Positions 56,036 to 64,000 of a stretch of DNA of 64,000 nucleotides are shown piece after piece (position 1 is the first letter of the stretch; every line of letters begins with the position of its first letter). Origin of the DNA: Ilex aquifolium (taxonomy: Eukaryota; Streptophyta; Magnoliopsida; Aquifoliales; Aquifoliaceae); NCBI GenBank assembly GCA_951799425.1, contig OX637410.1, positions 744,001 to 808,000 on the forward strand. The letters run 5' to 3'. The notes beneath the pieces are model-generated. The model worked only from the letters and a program-made list of their open reading frames with translations, was not told where the DNA came from and made no database searches. The translations under genes were made by a program, and so were the position numbers.

Positions 56036-57200
56036 GTGCACGAAGTCAATAGGATTGATACCTTGGTGGAGGAGCACTTGGAGCTATTGGGCATGTTGAA
56101 GGAAGAGGAGGAGAATGTTGATATAGGGGAGGATGAAGAGCAAGAGAAGTTGGAGAGCTTTAAAGGGGTAGAAAAGTGGACCCCAACATTTGAGAAGCTT
56201 CCACATCAAGATAAGAAGATCTTTCCATCAAATGAGCAAAAACCCATCTTGGAGTTGAAACCATTACCATCCCATCTTAAGTATGCATACCTTGGGGATG
56301 ACAATACCTTTCCAGTGGTGATTAGCTCAACTTTGGAGGGGAAGCAAGAAGAGGATATTTTGAAAGTATTGAGAAGGCATAAGGGAGCGATTGGTTGGAT
56401 AATTGCTGACATCAAGGGGATAAGCCCCCTCATTTGCATACACCGCATCTACCTTGAAGAGGACTCGAAGCCATCATGACAACCACAATGGAGGTTGAAG
56501 CCAATTATGAAAGACGTAGTGAGGGATAAAGTGCTAAATCTACTTGACGTGGGCATCATTTTTTCGATTGTCGATAGTAAGTGGGTTAGCCCCATGCAAG
56601 TAGTACCCAAGAAGTCGGGAGTCACAGTTGTTGCAAATGAGGAGAATGAGCTTATCCCAACAAGGGTGATCACAGGTTGGAGAGTGTGTATTGATTACCG
56701 AAAGCTCAACTTGTGCAGGAGAAAAGACCACTTCCCATTGCCATTCCTCGACCAAGTGTTGGAAAGAGTAGCTGGGCATCTCTTTTACTTCTTCTTAGAT
56801 GGCTACTCCGGGTACAACCTGATTGAGATCGCTTTGGAAGATCAGGAGAAGACAACTTTCACTTGCCCCTATAGTACTTTTGTCTACCGACGCATGCCTT
56901 ATGGGTTGTGTAATGCCCAGGGACCTTTCAACGTTGCAAGATGGGGATTTTCAGTGACATGGTGGAGAAGATCGTGGAAGTGTTTATGGATGACTTCTCA
57001 GTGTTTGGAGATTCGTTTGATGGATGTTTGGAGAATCTGGAGAAAGTTCTTGAGAGATTCGAGGAAAAGAATTTGGTCCTCGATTGGAAAAAGTGCCACT
57101 TCATGGTGACACAACGAATTGTGCTTGGGCACATCGTCTTGGCAAAGGGGATCGAAGTCAACAAATCAAACGTTGAGGCAATTTTCAACCTCCCCATGCC
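56036..57200 (+). pseudogene. Element I reverse transcriptase, broken
   Basis: Frames 56036-56479 (ELKPLPSHLKYAYLGDD, GWIIADIKGISPL), 56495-56930 (KWVSPMQVVPKKSGVTVV, GWRVCIDYRKLN, FLDQVLERVAGHLFYFFLDGYSGYN) and 56941 onward ([37 protein letters not shown]). The catalytic FMDD is intact. A one-base loss near 56928 joins two frames, and a TGA lies at 56478. Confidence 0.9.
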
Positions 57201-57790
57201 AAAGGTCATCAAGGATATCAGGTCGTTTCTTGGCCATGTTGGCTTTTATCGTCGTTTCATTAAAGATTTTAGTGCATTGGCCCGACCTTTGACCAGTTTA
57301 CTTTCAAAAGATATCCCATTTGTTTGGTCGGATGATTGTGATGCATCCTTTAAAAAATTAAAGAACATGCTCATTTCACCAACGATCATGCGACCACCCA
57401 AGTGGGATATACCATTTGAGCTTATGTGCGACGCGAGTGATTACGCTGTCGGCGCAGTGCTCGGGCAAAGGGAGGACAAGAGACCTTATGTAATATACTA
57501 CGCTAGCAAAACACTCAATGAAGTTCAAATGAATTATACCACCACTGAAAAAGAGTTGCTAGCGGTAGTATTTGCATTGGATAAATTTCGATCTAACATC
57601 ATTGGTTCACCTATAATAGTCTATATCGATCACTCTGCTTTGAAGTATTTGTTGTCTAAGATGGATTCAAAACCGAGACTCATTAGGTGGATACTGCTCC
57701 TACAAGAATTCAACTTGACGATCAAAGATAAAAAAGGGAGTGGAAAACGTGGTTGCAGACCATTTATCCCAACTTGTGGTGCAAGAGGCG
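57201..57790 (+). pseudogene. Element I RNase H
   Basis: Clean within the 56941-57795 frame: [45 protein letters not shown] (catalytic Asp), [18 protein letters not shown] (Glu), [14 protein letters not shown] (Asp). A frameshift at AAAGGGAG (about 57738) ends it. The best-preserved RNase H in the window. Confidence 0.9.
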
Positions 57791-58512
57791 GATGAGCACA
57801 TTCCTATCCCTGATGAGCAATTACTTTCTATTCATTCTGTTTGTCCCTGGTATGCTGACATATGTAATTATCTTGCAACAAGACAAATACCACCGCACTA
57901 GAGCCCTAAGGATAGAAGGAGGTTTATGGCGGATGTGAAGTACTTTTACTTCGACAACCTGTACCTGTTCAAGTACTGCCCTGACCAAGTGATGCAGAGA
58001 TGCGTACCAGAAAGTGAACAACAGGAAGTCCTTGCATTTTGCCATTTGGAAGCGTGCGGTGGCCATTTCTCTGCAAAGAAGCCTTCAGCAAAAATTCTAC
58101 AGTTAGGTTTTTATTGGCCTTCTTTGATAAAAGATTGTATCTCTTTCTGTAAAGAATGTGATAGGTGTCAACATTTGGGTAGTGTGACCTGAGGAAAAAT
58201 GATGCCTCTCTCCCTTGTACTTGTTATCAAGATATTTGATTGTTGGGGTATCGACTTCATGGGTCCCCTCACCGTGTCATTTGACTACGTATACATTCTG
58301 CTGGCAGTGGACTACGTGTCCAAATGGGTGGAGGCTATCCTGACCAAGACCAATAACCACCGAGTCGTGGTCAAGTTTCTCAAGGAGAACATTTTTTCGA
58401 GGTTTGGGATGCCTCGTGCAATGATAAGTGATGGTGGGTCGCATTTCTGTAATAGGCCATTGCATCTTTGATACATAAATGTAGTGTCACACACAAGGTG
58501 TCCACCGCATAA
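57791..58512 (+). pseudogene. Element I integrase, truncated
   Basis: 57926-58192 carries the zinc finger FCHLEACGGHFSAKK…FCKECDRC, stopped by a TGA at 58190. 58199-58471 has [12 protein letters not shown] (first Asp) and [13 protein letters not shown] (second Asp). The sequence breaks off at about 58512, before the catalytic Glu, and joins the 3' LTR. Confidence 0.85.
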
Positions 58513-59361
58513 CAGTGTCTCACACCTATAGGAAGCTCCATGGACGAAAATAGCAGAGTCTTTGACATTATTCAGCTGGTATTTTGCATTGTAGAGAAAG
58601 AAGCTCCAAGGAAGAAGACATAGTTTAGAGAGAGAAATTTATGTTTTTGCATTTTCTGCCATCCATTTCACTTGTAGTTCCCTGTAAGACTTGTGTAAGC
58701 TTCATTTAATGTCTTTAATGTCATTTATTACTAGTACATTTCAAGTTTAGTTCTACATTTTGGATTTCACCATTGTTGCATTAAGTTTTCTTCATTCCAA
58801 GCTTTTAAAATGGGTATTGAATATTTTTCTTCATAGTTTATGATTTCTTGCATTAAGTTAAGTTCTAATCTTCATTTCTTCATTATGTCTCTTTACATTA
58901 TTCATGTCTTTCTTTTATTCATGAGTAGCTAAACTTTAAGTTGGCTAATCCAAGGGAGAACTCCTCTTGGGTATGCTATTTAAACTTGTTGCTATTAATA
59001 ATTAGCCAACACTTGTTTACATTTCATTTTCTATCACAAACACAAATCGCCAAACTCAAACATCAAAGATTTTTACACTTTTCCTTTTTCACCAAAATCA
59101 CCTTCAATACGATTCACCTCCTTCCCTGAGGAGACGAACTTGGAATACGATTTCCAAGTAAAACACGACACTCAAAAGTCTCTCTGCGCTTGGGGAGCAC
59201 TTTTGTTCACACACGCACACACACATTTCATTCTACACACCCGTTTTCCCATTTCTTGCATTGAACCCGAGTGAGAGTGACACTCACCCACACACATAAG
59301 CCATATACACATTCGAGGGTTCATGTTCAGAGATTGGGAATACAACGGAAAATATCAAGCA
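58513..59361 (+). repeat. Element I 3' LTR, truncated
   Basis: Matches the 5' LTR from about 52368 to its end. A second internal deletion near 58990 removes the TCATTCCTCCTCG…CCTTCGG part. Ends CATATCAAGCA (CAAGCA terminus). The palindrome cassette is lost. Confidence 0.9.
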
Positions 59362-59366
59362 CCTAA

Positions 59367-60053
59367 CACCTAAAGTCAGATTTGAAGTAAGAGAGAGGGG
59401 AGAAGCAAGAAAGAGAATAGGGTGGTTAGTAAAGCATGGGAGGAGCATGCTTGGACTGATTTTTCTTGTTCAAGTGTCCAACCTCTCTCCAATCATTCCA
59501 ATTAAGTTCACACATGCTAAGGAAGAGATGATGGACGAAATTGACATGTCTTACACCATTATTCAAATTTTACATGCTTTTAGAGAGAAAAGCTCCAAGG
59601 TTAAAGATGAAGTTTTAGAGAGAGAATGTTGCGTTTTTACATTTCCTTCTCCATTTTCATTGTAATAAGCTTTATTTTACTTATAATATTTTCCTTCTTT
59701 CACTCTAAACTCTTTTATTCAAGTTGTATTCAAGCTTAGCTAAGTGTTCTAGCATTTCCGTTTCTACATTTGGGTATTTTGTCTTCAATCTTTGTATTTT
59801 GGGTATGAATGAATTTGCTCTTGTAGTTTAAACATTTTCTTGCATTAATATAAGTTTCATGCTTCATTTCACTACCATGCTTCTTCACTACGCTTGGGGA
59901 GCACTTTTGCACGCACACATTTTTGTTCACACACACCATTTTTTTTCATTTCTTGCATTTGAACCTGAGGTAGAGTGGCACTCACCAACTTGTATAAGCC
60001 ATATAAACACAATCCGGGCTAATGTTGGGAGATTAGGGAAAACGATTCAAGTA
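59367..60053 (+). repeat. Element J 5' LTR, second part
   Basis: After I and its CCTAA duplication the J LTR continues with the ATGGACGAAA, AGAGAGAAAAGCTCCAAGG, ACGCTTGGGGAGCACTTTTG and AGAGTGGCACTCACC blocks and ends TTCAAGTA (CA mutated to TA). Confidence 0.8.
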
Positions 60054-60057
60054 TTTT

Positions 60058-60074
60058 TGGCATCGTTGTCGGGG
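60058..60074 (+). promoter_or_regulatory. Element J primer binding site, decayed
   Basis: TGGCATCGTTGTCGGGG, three mismatches to the tRNA-Asp complement, all transitions. Confidence 0.8.
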
Positions 60075-60118
60075 AAGGCTAAGTGTCGAATTTGAAGGTG
60101 ATTTGGGGGACAAGGGAG

Positions 60119-60203
60119 GTAAGTCCCGTGATTCTCATCACGGGCCGAGGTACGTTGCTCCTTTGTACATATTTGTGTATACGCATTTTTCAATTGTAAG
60201 TAG
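60119..60203 (+). promoter_or_regulatory. Element J leader hairpin and splice-like donor
   Basis: GGAG|GTAAGT followed by a perfect CCCGTGA/TCACGGG hairpin, as in B. The acceptor is disturbed (TTGTAAGTAG). Before the gag ATG at 60213. Confidence 0.4.
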
Positions 60204-60212
60204 TGTTTTTGC

Positions 60213-61620
60213 ATGTGGGGACGTGATAATCAAAAATGACTAGTAAGACGTGGCCTAGGACCAAATATGAATATAGACTAAGACCCACTCGAGGATGCCA
60301 TAGACAATTTTGGGGATGATGGTGCTAACAATCCGAGGGGCGGGGGAATGCAAAACCCCCAAGTGCCAAACCCCTGAATGCAATTCCCCCCTCCGTGAAA
60401 TGAAGGAAATAATCTCCCAATTGATCCTCTAGTGAGGTCAATGAGGGATTATCTCCAACCTACTAGAAGCACCACTCCCTCATGCATATTTCTACTCGTG
60501 CAAGCCCATGGTTTCCTAGTTAAACCGGGTATATTGCAATTACTTCCTCAATTTCATGGAGTGGAATGAGAAAATCCTTACCTACACATTAAGGAATTTG
60601 AGGAAATAGTTGGAACATTCATTACAAATCATGCCATGGAAGATATGGGACGCATGAAATTATTTCCCTTCTCCCTCAAGGACAAAGCTAAAACTTGGTT
60701 GAACTTGTTGAAACCCATTCGATAAGTTCTTGGGCACAAATGTTATCCTGAATTTTTAAAAAAAAAATTTTCGGTGCCCAAGACGACTGCTCTTTAGAAA
60801 CAAATTAAAAAAATTTCGTAAAAACCAAATGAGCAGTTCTATCAATGTTGGGATAGATACAAGGACTTGTTACACTCCATTCCACATCATGGATTTGAAC
60901 CATGGCAATTGGTGAGTTTCTTCTATGAACGAATTAGACCGGGCCATCGACAATTCATCGATATGATGTACAACAGAGAGTTTCTAAGTAAGGATCCTGA
61001 TGAGGCCCTTGAGTATATTAACACATTGGCGGAAAATGCCCAATCTTGGGACATCACATATCCCACCGATGTGCGAAGGTCCTCTCTGGGTAGTCAACCA
61101 AGTGGAGGAGGGATGTATAACTTGCATGACCAAGAAGACTTGCTTGCTAGGATAACAAAATTGTCCTGCAAGGTGGAGAGTCTAGAAGTGAATAGGAGGC
61201 ATGAGGTGTCGAACATCACAAAGGCCGAGGGGTCTTGCTCTATATGTGAGAGTGTTGAGCATTCTATTTCGGAGTGCCCAAACATTCCGGCACTCAAAGA
61301 GGTATACCATGAGCAAATGAATGCCTTTAACCGAAGTAGGCCATCATTCTCTCCACATTCTAACACATAAAATCAGGGATGGAGCAACAACCAAACTTTA
61401 GTTGGAAGAATGACAACCCTATTCCTCATGGGTCTACCTCATTGTCACCCCCCCCATTCCGTTAAAGCAAAACCAATCATACTATGGTCATGGTCTGTCA
61501 TCTACCTCCCAATACCCACGGTCCAATCAACAAGGGTTTTCAAAAAACCCACCTCAACAAGGGTTTGGTCAACAAGGACCACCCAACCTTCCTACCTACC
61601 AACCTCCTCACAAGTGAAAT
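60213..61620 (+). pseudogene. Element J gag, broken
   Basis: ATG at 60213 (MWGRDNQK then TGA at 60237) with several more stops. The gag domain is visible as FPFSLKDKAKTWLN (about 60665-60710) and an A-rich frameshift zone near 60755-60825. The clean frame 60867-61370 has WQLVSFFYERIRPGHRQFIDMM and the CCHC knuckle CSICESVEHSISEC. The Pro/Gln-rich tail is frame-shifted. Confidence 0.85.
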
Positions 61621-62940
61621 TTGAAGGATGTTGTGCATCAATTCATTCAAAGTCAAACCACAATCAACAATCAAACCGCCATCGCTTTTAATGACATTCG
61701 AACTCAAATCACTAAGTTGACCAATGCTATAGGGTCATCCCAACAAGAGAAAGGGAAATTTTCTGCTCAACCCCAAGAAAATCCATGGGGTCAATATGTG
61801 ATCGAATCGTCCAATGCTATCAAAGAGAGTTGTGAGCAACTCAAGGCGATCACCACCCTTAGTAGTGGCAAGCAAATAGATAAAATTATTTTACCTAAAG
61901 TCTCACCCAAAGAGACATTGGAAAATAAAAAAGAGACTAACGGTAGCTCCAAGGAGGGTGAAACACTTGAAAAGCAAAAGATTGTTGACTTGAATGTGCA
62001 TGATTGTCCTATCTCGAACCCTTTTTCCCAATGTTTGAAGTCACCGACTAAAGTTGCTAACTATTTTGATATTATTGAAATGTTTAAGCAGATGAAGATA
62101 AACATTCCTCTCCTTGATGCTACCTAGAAAATACCCTCTTGTGCAAAGATATTGAAAGATTTATGTATTGTGAAGAGGAAGTTGAATGTGCACAAGTAGG
62201 CATTCCTCACCGAGCAAGTGAGTTCCATCTTGAGGACCAACACCCCAACCAAGTTTAAGGATCCCGGCTGCCCTACCATTGCCATAACCATAGGGAATTG
62301 CCGTGTGGAGCAAGCGTTGCTAGACTTGGAGGCAAGTGTCAACCTCTTACCCTTTTTGGTGTATCAACAATTGCAACTTGAGGAGTTGAAGCCAACCCCA
62401 ATAAATCTTCAACTAGCGGATCAAAGTGTAAGAATACCAAGAGGAGTAGTTGAGGATTTTTTAGTCAAAGTGGACAAATTTTATTTTCCTGTTAACTTTA
62501 TTGTACTCGACACTCACCTCGTTGCTAATCCTAGTTCACAGATTCCTGTCATATTAGGTAGGCCTTTCCTTGCTACTTCTAATGTCGTGATAAATTACAG
62601 GAATGATCTAATGAAGCTTGCATTTGGAAACATGACAATGGATCTCAATGTGTTCAACCTTTGCAAGCAACCGGGGGATGATGAGGAAGTTCATGAGGTC
62701 AATCAGATTGACACTTTGGTGGAGCATCACATGGATTTAATTTGCAATGCCAAGTTGGAGGAGGAAGAGTTTATGGAATATGCGGCATCGGAGAGTGTGC
62801 AAGGTGTGGGGAATTGGACCCCAACATTTGAAAAACTTCCACTACAAGAAAAGAAGATTTATCCATCAACGGTCCAAACACCTTCTTTGGAGTTGAAGCC
62901 ATTGCCATCTACACTAAAATATGCATTTTCAGGGGAGCAC
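61621..62940 (+). pseudogene. Element J protease region
   Basis: 61621-62127 carries QAITTL-like linker text and KVANYFDIIEMFKQMKINIPLLDAT, then stops at 62127 and about 62197. 62218 onward has ALLDLEASVNLLPFLVYQQL: the active-site DLGA is DLEA here, an inactivating Gly-to-Glu change (GGG/GGA to GAG/GAA type). RGVVEDFLVKVDKFYFPVNF and [21 protein letters not shown] follow. Confidence 0.85.
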
Positions 62941-63770
62941 AAATCATTTCCAGTGGTGATAAGCTCTTCTTTGGAACCAAGGATGAAGGATGTGGTGAGA
63001 GATGAAGTGCTCAATCTACTTGATGTGGGCATTATTTTTGCAATTGCCGACAGTAACTGGGTTAGTCCTATGCAAGTAGTACCAAAGAAGTCGGGAGTTA
63101 CGGTAGTAGCAAATGAGGAGAATGAGTTGATTCCAACAAATGTGGTCACCAGTTGGAGACTTTGCATTGATTAGCGAAAACTTAACTCATGCACTCGAAA
63201 GGATCACTTTCCCTTGCCATTCCTTGATCAAATTTTGGAGATGGTAGCCGGGAATCTTTTCTATTGCTTCTTGGATGGCTAATCTGGCTACAATTAGATA
63301 GAGATTTCTTTTGAGGATCAAGAGAACACTACATTCACGTGGCCCTTTAGTACTTATGTCTATCGCCCAATGCCATTTGGTTTGTGCAATGCCCCGAGAA
63401 CCTTTCAAAGATGTATGATGGGGATCTTCAGTGACATGGTGGAGATTATAGTGGTGGTCTTTATGGATGATTTTTCAGTATTTGGGGACTCGTTTGGGGG
63501 ATGCTTGAAAAATTTGGAGAGAGTTCTAAAGAGATGTGAAGAGAAGAATTTGGTGCTTAATTGGGAAAAGTGCCACTTCATGGTAACACAAGGGATTGTG
63601 TTTGGACACATTATGTCCCCAAAGGGAATTGAAATCCAAAGTGGAAGATATTTCCAACCTACCCACTCCAAAGGTCGTCAAAAGATATCAGGTCGTTTCT
63701 TGGCCATACAGGTTTTTATCGTCGATTCATTAAGGATTTTAGTGCATTGGCAAGACCATTGACCAATTTG
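62941..63770 (+). pseudogene. Element J reverse transcriptase, broken
   Basis: The frame to 63174 goes from FPVVISSSLEP straight to MKDVVRDEVLNLL; compared with I (56335-56500) ~160 bp including GWTIADIKGISPL are deleted. WVSPMQVVPKKSGVTVV and WRLCID then TAG follow. After stops, 63370-63762 has MPFGLCNAPRTF and [15 protein letters not shown] one-base shift lies near 63650. Confidence 0.85.
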
Positions 63771-64000
63771 CAAGCAAAGGATGTCCCATTAGTGTGGTCG
63801 AATGATTGTGAGGCATCTTTGAAAAAACTTAAAAGCATGCTTACTTCACCTCCAATCATGCGACCACCCAAGTGGGAATTACCATTTGAGCACATGTACG
63901 ACGGGAGTGATTACGCAGTCGGCGCAGTGCTAGGTCAAAGGGAAGACAAAAGACCATATGTAATATACAATACTAGCAAAACTCTAAATAAAGCACAAAT
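63771..64000 (+). pseudogene. Element J RNase H, cut by window end
   Basis: Reads [57 protein letters not shown] and SKTLNKAQ. The catalytic DASDY is changed to DGSDY. Continues outside the window. Confidence 0.8.

Larger units (their letters stand above)
51713..59361 (+). mobile_element. Element I: Athila-like retrotransposon with 3' deletion
   Basis: Exact CCTAA duplication (51708-51712 and 59362-59366). A complete 5' LTR, exact tRNA-Asp primer site, gag, protease, RT, RNase H and integrase start are followed by a jump at about 58512 into the middle of the 3' LTR. The rest of integrase, ORF2, the non-coding block and the LTR start are deleted. Confidence 0.95.
51162..64000 (+). mobile_element. 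Element J: Athila-like retrotransposon, runs off the window
   Basis: The 5' LTR (51162-51712 and 59367-60053) is split by element I. Then come a decayed primer site, gag, protease and RT to the window end. The 5 bases before it are GAACA; the matching right flank is outside the window. Many stops and deletions. Confidence 0.85.

Overview
This window is plant nuclear repeat DNA. I can support no host gene, tRNA, rRNA or bacterial-type feature. It is a pile of nested LTR retrotransposons of the Ty3/gypsy order. The plant origin rests on three points: Athila-type gag-pol proteins (CCHC gag, FMDD reverse transcriptase), primer binding sites complementary to the 3' end of plant tRNA-Asp, and Tekay/Del-like chromoviruses with an initiator-Met type primer site and a C-terminal chromodomain. 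I cannot name the species. Every coding region is broken by stops or frameshifts.

I letter the elements here. A (minus strand, 1-8965) is a truncated Athila-like element whose 5' LTR was hit by solo LTR H1 (4074-7901, target duplication GTCGT), which was itself hit by solo LTR H2 (4663-6604, CCCAC). At about 8966 a deletion joins A to F. F (8967-33336, plus) is a divergent Athila-like element inserted in the reverse transcriptase of chromovirus C. F's pol is interrupted by solo LTR G (14009-17654, ATATG), which carries solo LTR K (14782-16127), and by solo LTR E (19128-26863, GAAAA), which carries the internally deleted chromovirus D (20753-25894, AGTGG). C (plus) resumes at 33337 with RT, RNase H, integrase and chromodomain. 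Its 3' LTR (from 36219) was hit by a full-length Athila-like element, B (37026-50225, AGTAT), and then by a second one, J (from 51162 to beyond the window end). J's 5' LTR was hit by element I (51713-59361, CCTAA).

Within an Athila-like element the working order is: 5' LTR promoter, tRNA-Asp primer site, leader with a hairpin and a possible 80-nt intron, gag, protease, RT, RNase H, integrase, a first polypurine tract, a 3' module, a second polypurine tract and the 3' LTR. The 3' module of B and F holds a second ORF resembling the 'putative plant transposon protein' family and a roughly 1-kb conserved non-coding block. The two parts occur in opposite order in the two elements.

The most unusual pattern is that nearly every LTR family here carries its own short GC-rich palindrome array (for example CCTACCGGTAGG, GTCCGGAC, CGTTCGAACG, GACTACCGGTAGTC), often about 50 bp upstream of a TATA box. 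In both B and F the same family-specific array recurs inside the element just upstream of the second ORF. D is also unusual: its 5' end is a large palindrome made of inverted plus direct copies of the LTR end, yet the whole is flanked by a target duplication.
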